DNA of 58,285 nt, taken from contig NZ_JPMX01000030.1 in assembly GCF_000761485.1 (NCBI RefSeq), positions 1 to 58,285 of the forward strand. Direction: 5' to 3'. This document shows, piece after piece, positions 1-8,333 of this stretch. A model generated the notes under the pieces. The model searched no databases. It was not told the DNA's origin and was given only the letters and a program-made list of their open reading frames with translations. Both the position numbers and the translations under genes were made by a program. Position 1 is the stretch's first letter; each line of letters opens with the position of its first letter. This DNA comes from Modestobacter caceresii. GTDB lineage: Bacteria > Actinomycetota > Actinomycetes > Mycobacteriales > Geodermatophilaceae.

Positions 1-424
1 GGCCGGGCGGGCGGGGGAGCCACAGCAGCCGGCCGACCGTGCCGGCCGAGCCGAGGCCGGCGCCGGTGCGCTCGGCCAGCGCCGCGGTGAGCGCGCGGCC
101 GCGGTCGTCGGAGTAGAGCAGCGCCGGCCCGACCGGCCGTCCGGCGGCGTCGGCGGCCACCACCGTGCCGGAGGTGCCGGTGACCGACAGTGCGCACACG
201 GCGGCGGCCCTGCGGCCCAGCGCGGACACCACGTCGGCCGTCGACCGCAGCGCGGCGGCGGCGTGCTCGGGACGCTGTTCCACCCAGCCGGGCCGGGGGG
301 TGACCGGCGCGGGCAGCGCGGTGTCGGCGGTGGCCAGCACGTGGCCGGTGCCGGCGTCCACGGCGACCACCCGCACCGCGGCGGTGGCCAGGTCGATGCC
401 GAGGACGACCGGGTCGGTGCCCAC
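1..424 (-). CDS. FGGY-family carbohydrate kinase, N-terminal part (cut by window edge)
   Basis: About 141 N-terminal residues of a sugar kinase that phosphorylates a ketose or polyol with ATP. The read begins with a GTG at 424, two bases after the HAD stop, and shows VVLGIDLATAAVRVVAVD, the first phosphate-binding motif of FGGY kinases, then PGWVEQRPEHAAAALR and VCALSVTGTSGTVVAAD, typical of xylulokinase-like members. The C-terminal part lies beyond the left edge, so substrate cannot be judged. It is the second sugar kinase of this operon, the other being the rhamnulokinase at 6825-8333, which suggests two phosphorylation steps or two substrates. Confidence 0.8.
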   Translation of the reverse strand, partial: MGTDPVVLGIDLATAAVRVVAVDAGTGHVLATADTALPAPVTPRPGWVEQRPEHAAAALRSTADVVSALGRRAAAVCALSVTGTSGTVVAADAAGRPVGPALLYSDDRGRALTAALAERTGAGLGSAGTVGRLLWLPRPPG

Positions 425-426
425 GA

Positions 427-1122
427 TCAGACCGCCGTGCCCGCCAGCAGCCGGGCGGCCAGGCCGTCCAGACCGCGGACGGCGAGGTCCGGTTCGGCCA
501 GCTGCGCCGGGGTGGGCTCGTCGGGGGCCTCGCCGCGCAGCACCCACACGGTGCCCAGGCCCAGCGCCGCGGCGGGCCGGACGTCGGTGTCCAGCCGGTT
601 GCCGATGTGCACGGCCTGCTCCGGGCGCGCCCCGGCCTGCGCCAGGCACCAGGTGAACAGCTCGGGGCTGGGCTTCTCGTGCCCGACGATGGCCGAGACG
701 CCCCAGACGTCGACGGAGTCGGCCACCCCGTCCCGGGTGAGCGCGTCGACGACGGCCCGCTCCTGGTTGGCGAGCACGCCGACGGTCACGCGGCCGCGCA
801 GCTGGGCGAGGAAGGGCAGCACGTCGGGGTAGAGCGTGCCCGCGGGGTGGTGCCAGTGCGCCCGGGTGCGCTCGTGCAGGGCGTCGCGCAGCTGCGGGTC
901 GCCCAGCAGCTCGGCGGCCAGCGCCCGGCGCAGGGAGCCGCCCTGCTGGGCCCGGATCCGGTCGTAGACGGCGCGGAAGTCGCTGCGCTCCACCGGTCCA
1001 CGGCCCTGGTCGGCGCGCAGCTCGTCGAGCGCCTGCAGCACGGCGGCGACGAAGTTCTCGTCGTCGTAGACCGGTCCACCGACGTCGAGGAAGACCGCGC
1101 GCAGGTCCTGCGGCAGTGTCAT
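427..1122 (-). CDS. HAD-superfamily hydrolase
   Basis: A 231-aa haloacid-dehalogenase-type phosphatase, cytoplasmic. Motif I is VFLDVGGPVYD with the nucleophile at Asp13; the usual second Asp is Gly, a variation also seen in YihX-like HADs. A late GHEKPSPELF gives the Lys of motif III and VHIGNRLDTDVRPAAALG gives motif IV. It overlaps the aldolase stop by four bases (ATGA type) and is followed two bases later by the FGGY kinase, so the three are one transcription unit. It probably dephosphorylates a sugar phosphate in the same pathway; the exact substrate is not visible. Confidence 0.85.
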   Translation of the reverse strand: MTLPQDLRAVFLDVGGPVYDDENFVAAVLQALDELRADQGRGPVERSDFRAVYDRIRAQQGGSLRRALAAELLGDPQLRDALHERTRAHWHHPAGTLYPDVLPFLAQLRGRVTVGVLANQERAVVDALTRDGVADSVDVWGVSAIVGHEKPSPELFTWCLAQAGARPEQAVHIGNRLDTDVRPAAALGLGTVWVLRGEAPDEPTPAQLAEPDLAVRGLDGLAARLLAGTAV

Positions 1123-1895
1123 CGGGAGCCGCCGGCCAGGATCCGGCGCCGCTCCTCGATGTCGTCGCGGGCGAAGAACGTCTCCACCGACGTGGCCGGC
1201 AGCGGCACCACCCCGCCCATGGCGTAGGCCGCCGAACGGACCTGGGCGCCCTTGACGGCCATCTGGGAGACACCCTCCACGCCGGCGGTGCTGGGGGCGT
1301 TCACCACGATCCCGTGGTTGCCCAGCAGCACCAGCTGCGGCAGCTCGCCGTGGGTCTCCCAGTGCCGGGTGAGGCCCTCCAGGTAGACCCGGCCGAGCTC
1401 GACCCCCGGCTGGGCGTAGGGCACGAACAGCGGCCGGCCGATCACGACGGCCTCGTCGGAGTAGACGTAGGTGTCGTAGGCGGTGGCCGCGTGCACGCTG
1501 GCCAGCAGGGCCACCACCGCAGTCGGGTGGGTGTGGCCGACGAACGGCGTGGGGGTGAACGCCTGGGCGGCGACGTGCACCAGCGTCTCGATGGAGGCCC
1601 GCCGGCGCCGGCCCTCGTGCTCGCCGGCGTCCAGCGCCGCGGTGAGGTCGGCCTGGGTGCTCCGCGGGTCGCGGATCAGCTCGACCAGCGGGTCGACGTC
1701 GACGACGACGAAGTCCTGCGCATCGACGTCCCGCATGCCCGACCCCGAGGCCTTGACGACCACCCGGCCGTCGTCCAGCAGCTGCGAGGTGTTGCCCTCG
1801 GCGAGGATGGCCAGGTCCCGGCCCGGCTCCCCCAGGGCCCGGGTGAGCTGGACGAGTTCGGTGCTGGCCAGGGACGGGTCCCAGATGGCGGTCAT
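1119..1895 (-). CDS. class II aldolase/adducin family protein
   Basis: 258 aa, the length expected for a stand-alone class II (zinc) aldolase. The start ATG at 1895 has GGAGG eight bases upstream and overlaps the permease stop. Family features are AEGNTSQLLDDGRVVVKASG near the N-terminus (phosphate-binding region), GHTHPTA with the paired zinc histidines, and LLGNHGIVV with the third zinc His. In this context it likely cleaves a ketose 1-phosphate, for example rhamnulose 1-phosphate made by the downstream-named RhaB, to DHAP and an aldehyde. Fuculose- or ribulose-phosphate aldolase and 3-oxo-tetronate-4-phosphate decarboxylase belong to the same fold and cannot be excluded. Confidence 0.8.
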   Translation of the reverse strand: MTAIWDPSLASTELVQLTRALGEPGRDLAILAEGNTSQLLDDGRVVVKASGSGMRDVDAQDFVVVDVDPLVELIRDPRSTQADLTAALDAGEHEGRRRRASIETLVHVAAQAFTPTPFVGHTHPTAVVALLASVHAATAYDTYVYSDEAVVIGRPLFVPYAQPGVELGRVYLEGLTRHWETHGELPQLVLLGNHGIVVNAPSTAGVEGVSQMAVKGAQVRSAAYAMGGVVPLPATSVETFFARDDIEERRRILAGGSR

Positions 1896-3007
1896 GAGGT
1901 TCCTCCGTAGCGTCGGTTCGAGAAGCCGTTCAGCAGGGCGGCGAAGATCAGCACGACGCCGAGGGCGAAGAGCTGGAACTGGCTGCCGGCGTTGCCCGGG
2001 ACGGCCAGCAGGATCCCGGCGTTGAGCCAGACGATCAGCAGCGCGGCCAGCACCACCCCGGCGACCCGGCCGATGCCGCCGGTGATGGCCACCCCGCCGA
2101 GGACGGCGATGGTGATGGCCGGCAGCGCCATGCCGTTGCCGGACACCCCGGAGTCGGGGCGGGCGGAGGCGAACTGGGCGACGGTGACCACCGCGACCAG
2201 ACCCGAGATGGCGCCGGCGGCCACGTAGGCGGTGAAGCGGGTACGGGCGACGTTGATGCCGGTCCACTCGGCGGCGACGTCGTTGGTGCCGATCGCGTAC
2301 AGCCGCCGGCCGTAGGTGGTGCGGGCCAGGACCAGCCACACCACGAGGGCGGTCGGGATGAGGAACGTGAAGACGCCCAGCGGGATGCGGGGGAACGCCT
2401 CGGGCAGGAAGGGCAGGGAGACCGCCGAGGCGGTCGAGTACAGGTCCTGGACCGGCTGGCTGTTGATCGGCCGCTGGTCGTTGACCACCAGGGCCAGCGA
2501 GCTGAAGCCGTAGTACGTGGCCAGCGTGGTGATCAGCGCCGGGAAGCCCAGGTAGGCGATCAGCGCGCCGTTGACCGCCCCGCACAGGCCGCCGAAGACC
2601 ACCGCGAGCACGATCGCGGTCGACAGCGACCAGCCCCACTCGCCGTAGGCGAAGCCGAAGACCATGCCGGTCAGCGAGACGATCGCCCCGACCGAGAGGT
2701 CGATCCCGCCGCGGCCGGAGGTGATCACCAGCAGCTCGGCCAGCCCGAGCATCACCAGCGGGACGGCGTTGATCAGCGTGGCCGCCAGGTAGGAGGTGCT
2801 GTACGGCGCGCTCAGGTAGTTGTTCGCGCTGAGCTGCGACATGGTGATCAGCACCGTGGCCAGCAGCAGGACCAGCAGGGCGATCCGCTGGGTGAGCAGG
2901 ATCCGCAGCACCTTGGCCGGGAGGCTCTCGGTGCCGCCGGCGGTCGGTTCGACGGTGCTGCCGGAGGCCGCGCTGGGCTCCGTTCCGGGGGTGGTCTGGG
3001 TGCTCAC
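1892..3007 (-). CDS. sugar ABC transporter permease (second subunit)
   Basis: 371-aa inner-membrane permease of the RbsC/RhaP-RhaQ type with about ten hydrophobic segments starting near residue 35. The signature GGIDLSVGAIVSLTGMVFG and the cytoplasmic loop AIGTNDVAAEWTGINVARTR (EAA-like coupling region) are visible. The GTG start at 3007 overlaps the stop of the upstream permease, and the N-terminal 30 residues are Thr/Ser/Gly rich and soluble. With the gene at 3004-4041 it forms a heterodimeric channel, as in rhamnose importers, which carry two different permeases, rather than ribose importers, which usually have one. Confidence 0.9.
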   Translation of the reverse strand: MSTQTTPGTEPSAASGSTVEPTAGGTESLPAKVLRILLTQRIALLVLLLATVLITMSQLSANNYLSAPYSTSYLAATLINAVPLVMLGLAELLVITSGRGGIDLSVGAIVSLTGMVFGFAYGEWGWSLSTAIVLAVVFGGLCGAVNGALIAYLGFPALITTLATYYGFSSLALVVNDQRPINSQPVQDLYSTASAVSLPFLPEAFPRIPLGVFTFLIPTALVVWLVLARTTYGRRLYAIGTNDVAAEWTGINVARTRFTAYVAAGAISGLVAVVTVAQFASARPDSGVSGNGMALPAITIAVLGGVAITGGIGRVAGVVLAALLIVWLNAGILLAVPGNAGSQFQLFALGVVLIFAALLNGFSNRRYGGTS

Positions 3008-4041
3008 GAGGCCCTCCGGGTCCGCTGGCGGATGAGGTCGGCGCCGACGGCGATGAGGATGAAGAGGCCGACGAACAGGTCGGACAGCTGCGAGCGCCAG
3101 CCCAGCTGGGTGACCCCGGTCGCGACGGTCTGCACGAGCAGCGCGCCGAGCACGGTGCCGAGCACCGAGCCGCGGCCGCCGATGATCGACGTCCCGCCGA
3201 TCACCACGGCGGCGATGACGGCGAGCTCCAGGCCGGACCCGACGTTCGCCGCCAGGCTGGAGGTGCCCTGGGCGAGCACGAAGCAGGAGGCGAGCCCGGC
3301 GAGCAGCCCGGTGACGACGTAGGCCATCAGCACCCGGGTGCGCACGGAGATCCCGGCCAGCCGCGCGGCCTGCTGGTCGTTCCCGATCGCGTAGAAGTGC
3401 CGCCCCCCGGCGGTGTGCCGCAGGTACCACCAGACAAGCGCGGCGAGCACCAGCATGATCACGAAGCTGTGCGGGATGCCCAGGGTGCGCCCGGCCTCGC
3501 CGCGCCCGAAGAAGTTGAGCGTGCGGGGGATGCCCTCGACGGTGGAGGAGTCGAAGACCTGCAGCCCGATGAACCGGAAGAGGTTCAGCGTGCCGAAGGT
3601 GATGATGATGGCGTGCACCCGCCCGTAGGCGATCAGCACGCCGTTGACCAGGCCGAGGACGCCGCCGATGGCGACGGCCAGCAGCACCGCCAGCGGCAGC
3701 GGGAGCCCGCTCCCGACCATCGTCTGGGCGACGATGACCGAGCAGACCATCACGATGCTGCCCACCGACACGTCGATGCCGCCGGTGATGATCACGATCG
3801 TCATGCCGATGCCGATGAGCGCGATCGGCGTCATCCCGACCAGCAGCGGGACGATCGAGCCGGACGTGAAGAACGCCGGGGTCGCCAGGCTCAGGGCCAG
3901 CCAGAGCAGGGCGATGACGACGATGAGCACCATCTCCTGCCCGGTGACCGGGGGCGGGAGGATGCGCTGCCTGCCCTTCGGGGCGGGGGCGGCCGGTTCC
4001 CCGTCCGGTCGTCCGGCGGGGGTGAGGGTCGCGGTGCTCAC
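3004..4041 (-). CDS. sugar ABC transporter permease (first subunit)
   Basis: 345 aa, RbsC-like family, with TM segments from about residue 30 and the motif GGIDVSVGSIVMVCSVIVAQ. The coupling loop reads AIGNDQQAARLAGISVRTRV. GTG start at 4041 overlaps the ATPase stop (GTGA), so it is translationally coupled. It partners the permease that follows it and the double ATPase that precedes it. Uptake of a deoxy-hexose or pentose is likely from the neighbouring rhamnulokinase and aldolase; sequence alone gives only the sugar-importer family. Confidence 0.9.
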   Translation of the reverse strand: MSTATLTPAGRPDGEPAAPAPKGRQRILPPPVTGQEMVLIVVIALLWLALSLATPAFFTSGSIVPLLVGMTPIALIGIGMTIVIITGGIDVSVGSIVMVCSVIVAQTMVGSGLPLPLAVLLAVAIGGVLGLVNGVLIAYGRVHAIIITFGTLNLFRFIGLQVFDSSTVEGIPRTLNFFGRGEAGRTLGIPHSFVIMLVLAALVWWYLRHTAGGRHFYAIGNDQQAARLAGISVRTRVLMAYVVTGLLAGLASCFVLAQGTSSLAANVGSGLELAVIAAVVIGGTSIIGGRGSVLGTVLGALLVQTVATGVTQLGWRSQLSDLFVGLFILIAVGADLIRQRTRRAS

Positions 4042-5576
4042 GCGGTCACCTCCTGCTGCTCCTCGGCGCCGGCCGCGGCGGCCAGCACGTCGACCTGGGT
4101 GGCGCCCGGCCCGAACTCGGCCGTGGTGGTACCGGCGCGGACGACCTGCAGGCGGTCGGCGATCCGGATCGCCTCGGCGAGGTCGGAGGTGACGATCAGC
4201 ACGGCGGTCCCCTCGTCGGCGAGCTGGGTGATGATGCGGTGGATCTCCTCCTTGGCCCCCACGTCGACGCCCTGGGTGGGCTCGGCGAGGACCAGGACCC
4301 GGGGTCGGTCGACCAGCTGGCGGGCCAGCACGACCTTCTGCGCGTTGCCGCCGGAGAGGGCGGAGACGGCCTGCCGCTCGTGGGGTGTCTTCACCGACAA
4401 CCGGCTGATCATCGAGCGGGCGACCTCGCGTTCGCGGCGCCGGTCGACCCAGACCCGCAACTTGGACAGCAGCGGCAGGTGGCCGGCAGAGATGTTGAAC
4501 GAGATCGGCTGGAAGCTGAACAGCCCCTGCTGCTTGCGGTCGGCCGGGAGCAGGGCGATGCCGAGGTCCTTGGCCTCTCGCGGTGAGCGGGGCCGCACCT
4601 CCTCCCCGTCCACGAGGACCGTGCCGGCGGTCGCTCGGGCCATCCCGTAGACCGTGGCGCCGATCTCGGCCACCCCCGAGCCGATCAGGCCGTAGAGGGC
4701 GACGATCTCGCCGGCGCGGATGTCGACGTCGACGTCGTGGAAGTGGCCGGTCAGCCCGAGACCCCGCAGCTCCAGCCGGGGGTCGCCCGGGGGCACGGTG
4801 CGGTCCGGGCGGGCGTCGTCCAGGATGCCGCCGACCATCAGCTCGACGATCTGCCGGACGCTGAGGTCGGCGATCGGGTGGGTGCCGATCGTCTGCCCGT
4901 CACGCATGACGGTGACCTCGTCGGCGATGACGAACAGCTCGTCGAGGCGGTGGGAGATGTAGATGATCGAGACGCCGGCGGCGGTCAGCCGGCGGACCAC
5001 GCCGAACAGGACCTCGACCTCGCGGTCGGTCAGGATGGCCGACGGCTCGTCGAGGATGAGCACCTTGGCGTCGCCGGCCAGCGCCTTGGCGATGGAGACC
5101 TGCTGCTGCTCGGCGATGGACAGCCCGCCCACGGTGGCCGTGGCGTACCGGGCGGGCAGGCCGAGCAGGTCGAGCAGCTCGACGACCTTGGCGTTCTGGG
5201 CCGCCCAGTCGACCCGGCCGCCGCGGGTGAGCTCGCGGCCGGTGAAGACGTTCTCGGCGACGGTCAGCTCGGAGAACAGCTGGGGTTCCTGGTAGACGGT
5301 CGCGATGCCCAGGGCCATCGCGTCGTGGGTCGAGGAGATGGTGACCGGCGCGCCGTCGAAGGTGATCGTCCCGGTGTCGGCGGTCTCGGCGCCCGCGAGG
5401 ATCTTGATCAGGGTGGACTTCCCCGCGCCGTTCTCCCCGACCAGGGCGTGCACCGTGCCGGGCTGGACCGCCATGTCGGCGTGCCGGATGGCCCGGACCG
5501 CGCCGAAGCGCTTCGAGACGCCGGACACCGAGAGGCGGGTGGGCGTGCTCGGGGTGTCGGGCTGGGGCGTGGTCAT
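4038..5576 (-). CDS. sugar ABC transporter ATP-binding protein, two nucleotide-binding domains
   Basis: 512 aa, RbsA/RhaT-type duplicated ATPase energising import by the two permeases. Domain 1: Walker A GENGAGKSTLIK at about residues 48-59, signature LSIAEQQQVSIAKAL, Walker B VLILDEPSA. Domain 2: Walker A is degenerate (ALYGLIGSGVAEIG), signature LSGGNAQKVVLARQL, Walker B reads VLVLAEPTQGVDVGAKEEI with Ala in place of the usual Asp before Glu. A degenerate second Walker A is normal in this family; the Ala substitution is less usual and further suggests that only domain 1 hydrolyses ATP. A strong hairpin lies between it and the binding-protein gene. Confidence 0.93.
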   Translation of the reverse strand: MTTPQPDTPSTPTRLSVSGVSKRFGAVRAIRHADMAVQPGTVHALVGENGAGKSTLIKILAGAETADTGTITFDGAPVTISSTHDAMALGIATVYQEPQLFSELTVAENVFTGRELTRGGRVDWAAQNAKVVELLDLLGLPARYATATVGGLSIAEQQQVSIAKALAGDAKVLILDEPSAILTDREVEVLFGVVRRLTAAGVSIIYISHRLDELFVIADEVTVMRDGQTIGTHPIADLSVRQIVELMVGGILDDARPDRTVPPGDPRLELRGLGLTGHFHDVDVDIRAGEIVALYGLIGSGVAEIGATVYGMARATAGTVLVDGEEVRPRSPREAKDLGIALLPADRKQQGLFSFQPISFNISAGHLPLLSKLRVWVDRRREREVARSMISRLSVKTPHERQAVSALSGGNAQKVVLARQLVDRPRVLVLAEPTQGVDVGAKEEIHRIITQLADEGTAVLIVTSDLAEAIRIADRLQVVRAGTTTAEFGPGATQVDVLAAAAGAEEQQEVTA

Positions 5577-5621
5577 GACCTCGCGGCCTCCACTCTCAGG
5601 GGGTGTGCGACGGGTGGGGTG

Positions 5622-5655
5622 CCGCGGGCGGGCCGGGAGGCCGGCCCACCCGCGG
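5622..5655 (-). terminator. intra-operon stem-loop downstream of the binding-protein gene
   Basis: Arms CCGCGGGCGGGCCGG (5622-5636) and CCGGCCCACCCGCGG (5641-5655) around a 4-base loop; the one mismatch becomes a G-U pair in the minus-strand RNA. It lies between the binding-protein stop and the ATPase start, the usual place for a partial terminator or 3'-end stabiliser that lets the binding protein be made in excess over the membrane complex. No U-tract follows, so full termination is unlikely. Confidence 0.6.
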
Positions 5656-5670
5656 CGGGGATCCGGTGGC

Positions 5671-6717
5671 TCAGTAGTCGAAGTCGCCGACGTTCTCGGT
5701 GGTCAGCACCAGCGGCGGGCCGAGGAGCAGGGTCTTGGTCTCCTCGTCGTACTCGACTGCGGACAGGTCGGAGTTGACGTCGTTGGTCGCCTCGAACTCG
5801 GCGCCCTCGGCCAGCTGCATGCCGGCCCAGACGGTCAGGTAGCCCAGCGCCTCGACGTCCCACAGCACGCTGGAGGAGGCCGAACCGTCCTCCAGGTACG
5901 GGGCGATCGAGTTGGGGGTGCCGAGGCCGACTGTGGAGACCTGGCCGATCCGGCCGGCGTCCCGCACGGCCTGGGCGACGCCCGGTGCCGAGGAGGTGCA
6001 CTCGCCGACCAGCCCGGTCAGCGTCGGGTCGGAGTTCATCAGGTCGGTGGCCATCTGGGTCGCCACCGCCTGGTCCTCACCGGCGTAGACGACCTCGGTG
6101 ATCTCCACCTCGGGGTACTCGGAGGCGGTGTACTCCCGCTGGACCTCGATCCAGCTGTTCAGGTTCTCCGCCGTCTCACCGCAGGAGACGATGGCGTAGC
6201 GGCCCGCGCCGCCCATCGCCTCCACCATCTGGTCGGTCAGCGTCTGGCCGATGCCCTCGGTGGAGGCCTGGCTGACGAACACCTCGCGGACCGAGTTCGG
6301 GGCGTCGGTGTCGGTGGTGCCCACGGCGATGCCTGCGTCGGCGGCCTCCTGCAGCAGGGGGGCCATCGAGTCGGGGTCGTTGGGGGCGACGAACAGCACG
6401 TCGACGCCCTGCTGGATGAAGGACCGGACGATGTCCGCCTGGGCGGCGGCGTCGGCCTCGACCGGGCCCTGGTAGAGCCACTCGCAGCCCAGTTCCTCGC
6501 AGGCGGCCTCGCCGCCGGCGTTCATCGCCTCGAAGTAGGGGATGCCCTGCAGCTTCGGGACGAAGGCGATGCTGGGCGTGTCGCCGCCGCCGCCGCCGCC
6601 ATCGGACCCGCCGCTGCTCCCGGCGGAACCGCCGCTGCCCTGGCCACACCCGGCAAGGGTGAGGGCCATCCCGACACCGACCACGGCGACCGTGGCCCTG
6701 TGACGCCTTGCGCTCAT
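5671..6717 (-). CDS. sugar ABC transporter substrate-binding lipoprotein
   Basis: 348-aa periplasmic-binding-protein-like lipoprotein. Signal peptide with lipobox LAGC (lipidated Cys near residue 24), a Gly/Ser-rich linker, then a type I fold: FVPKLQGIPYFEAMNAGG, GVDVLFVAPNDPDSMAPLL and VGTTDTDAPNSVR. These match rhamnose/AI-2-type binding proteins. ATG at 6717 is chosen because GGAG sits five bases upstream; a GTG at 6723 overlaps that ribosome site. It captures the sugar outside the membrane and delivers it to the permeases at 1892-4041. Confidence 0.88.
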   Translation of the reverse strand: MSARRHRATVAVVGVGMALTLAGCGQGSGGSAGSSGGSDGGGGGGDTPSIAFVPKLQGIPYFEAMNAGGEAACEELGCEWLYQGPVEADAAAQADIVRSFIQQGVDVLFVAPNDPDSMAPLLQEAADAGIAVGTTDTDAPNSVREVFVSQASTEGIGQTLTDQMVEAMGGAGRYAIVSCGETAENLNSWIEVQREYTASEYPEVEITEVVYAGEDQAVATQMATDLMNSDPTLTGLVGECTSSAPGVAQAVRDAGRIGQVSTVGLGTPNSIAPYLEDGSASSSVLWDVEALGYLTVWAGMQLAEGAEFEATNDVNSDLSAVEYDEETKTLLLGPPLVLTTENVGDFDY

Positions 6718-6756
6718 CTTCACTCCATCGTGATGCGGGGTGTTCCCCGCGGTGAG

Positions 6757-6798
6757 CCCGCCGCTCGGGAGAGCGGCGGGGACCGGGCACCTGCCCGG
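6757..6798 (-). terminator. double stem-loop between rhamnulokinase and binding-protein genes
   Basis: Two adjacent hairpins: CCCGCCGCTC/GAGCGGCGGG with a GGGA loop (6757-6780), and CCGGGCA/TGCCCGG with a 2-base loop (6783-6798). They sit in the 107-base gap after rhaB and before the binding protein. There is no U-tract. They may attenuate read-through or protect the 5' end of a processed transporter mRNA. Confidence 0.45.
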
Positions 6799-6824
6799 AA
6801 GTCCGTGTTCCTTCGTGCGGTGAC

Positions 6825-8333
6825 TCAGCCGTCGCGCAGGCCGCGCGCCTGGTCGTCGGCGGTCATCAGCTGCCGCAGTCGCGCCGCGGCGGCGTCCCAC
6901 GCGGGGGACGCCCGTGGCTGGTGGGTGCGCAGCCGGCCCGAGGCGGCCACGACCCGGCGGAGGTCGGCCAGGTCGGCGAGCTCGCCCAGCGCGATCAGCT
7001 GGACGCCGGCGTTGCCCAGCGCGGTGGCCTCCACGGGACCGCAGTGCACCGGCAGGCCGGTCGCGTCGGCCGTCGCCTGGGCCAGCAGGGCGTTCTGCGA
7101 GCCGCCCCCGGTGACGCTGATCGAGGTGGCCGGCTCCCCGGTCACCGCCGCCAGGTCCTCCGCCGTGGCGCGGTAGGTCAGGGCCAGGCTGTCGATCACG
7201 CAGCGGACGACCGCCCCGACCGTCTCCGGCACCGGGTCGCCGTGCCGGGCGCAGTAGGCGCGCAGCCGGCTGGGCATGTCGCCGGGGGCGAGGAAGTCGG
7301 TGGCGTTGGGGTTCACCACGCTGCGCAGCGGCGGCTCGGCGGTGGCCAGCTCGACCAGGTCGGTGTAGCTGAGGTCGGTCCCCTCGCGCGCCCACTGCCG
7401 CCGGCACTCCTGCAGGATCCACAGCCCCATCACGTTGCGCAGCAGCCGGACGGTGCCCGCGTAGCCGCCCTCGTTGGTGAGGTTGGCGGCCGCCGTCGCC
7501 GGGGTCGCCAGGGCCTCGTCCCGCTCGACCCCCATCAGCGACCAGGTGCCCGAGGAGATGAAGAGCCCGCCCGGGCCGCCGAAGGGGGTGCCCACCACGG
7601 CGGCCGCGGTGTCGTGACCGGTCGGGACGACGACCCGGGTGCCGGCCAGCGGCCCCTCGCCGAGCGCGCCGACCACGGGGCCGACGTCGGTCCCCGGCGC
7701 GACGACCTCGGGCAGCAGGTGGGTGGGGACCTGCAGGGCGTCCAGCAGTCCGGTGGCCCACGTCCCGCTGGCGGTGTCGTACATGCCGGAGGTGGAGGCG
7801 GCGGTGTGCTCGGTGGCGCGGAGGCCGGAGAGCCGGTGGTGGAAGAGGTCCGGGACCATCAGCAGCGTCGCCGCGTCGGCCAGCCGGTCGGTGTGGTGGG
7901 CGTCGTCCAGCAGCGCGAAGACCCCGTTGATCTCCATGGTCTGGCAGCCGGTGGCGGCGTAGAGGGCTTCCCGGCCGACCAGGCTGATGGCCTCGGCCAT
8001 CGCCCGGACCTGCCGGGGGTCGCGGTAGCAGGTCGGCTCGTCCAGCAGCGAGCCGTCGGCGCGCAGCAGGCCGTAGTCCACGCCCCAGGTGTCGACGCCG
8101 ACGGAGGCGACGGACCGGTCCCGCCCGAGCGTGCCCAGCTGCTCCTCGACGTGCCCCCACAGTCGTTCGAACTCCCAGCGCAGCACCCCGTCCACCGGGC
8201 GGGCGCCGTTGGGGAAGCGGCCGACGACGTCGAGGTCCAGCCGGTGCCCGTCGAAGGTGGCAGCGACCACCCGGCCGCTCTCGGCGCCCAGGTCGACGGC
8301 GGCGACGGTGCGGGCGGCCGGTCGGGGGCTCAC
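6825..8333 (-). CDS. rhaB: rhamnulokinase
   Basis: 502 aa, FGGY family. It phosphorylates L-rhamnulose at C1 with ATP. RhaB-type features: AAVDLGAESGRVVAATFDG at the N-terminus, SVGVDTWGVDYGLLRADG, CYRDPRQVRAM, GHDTAAAVVGTPF, SSGTWSLMGVERDEAL and the C-terminal ATP-site SVTGGGSQNALLAQ. The GTG start at 8333 overlaps the DeoR stop (GTGA), so expression is coupled to the repressor. No rhamnose isomerase is in the window; it may lie left of position 1. Lyxose or another 6-deoxyketose remains possible as substrate. Confidence 0.85.
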   Translation of the reverse strand: MSPRPAARTVAAVDLGAESGRVVAATFDGHRLDLDVVGRFPNGARPVDGVLRWEFERLWGHVEEQLGTLGRDRSVASVGVDTWGVDYGLLRADGSLLDEPTCYRDPRQVRAMAEAISLVGREALYAATGCQTMEINGVFALLDDAHHTDRLADAATLLMVPDLFHHRLSGLRATEHTAASTSGMYDTASGTWATGLLDALQVPTHLLPEVVAPGTDVGPVVGALGEGPLAGTRVVVPTGHDTAAAVVGTPFGGPGGLFISSGTWSLMGVERDEALATPATAAANLTNEGGYAGTVRLLRNVMGLWILQECRRQWAREGTDLSYTDLVELATAEPPLRSVVNPNATDFLAPGDMPSRLRAYCARHGDPVPETVGAVVRCVIDSLALTYRATAEDLAAVTGEPATSISVTGGGSQNALLAQATADATGLPVHCGPVEATALGNAGVQLIALGELADLADLRRVVAASGRLRTHQPRASPAWDAAAARLRQLMTADDQARGLRDG

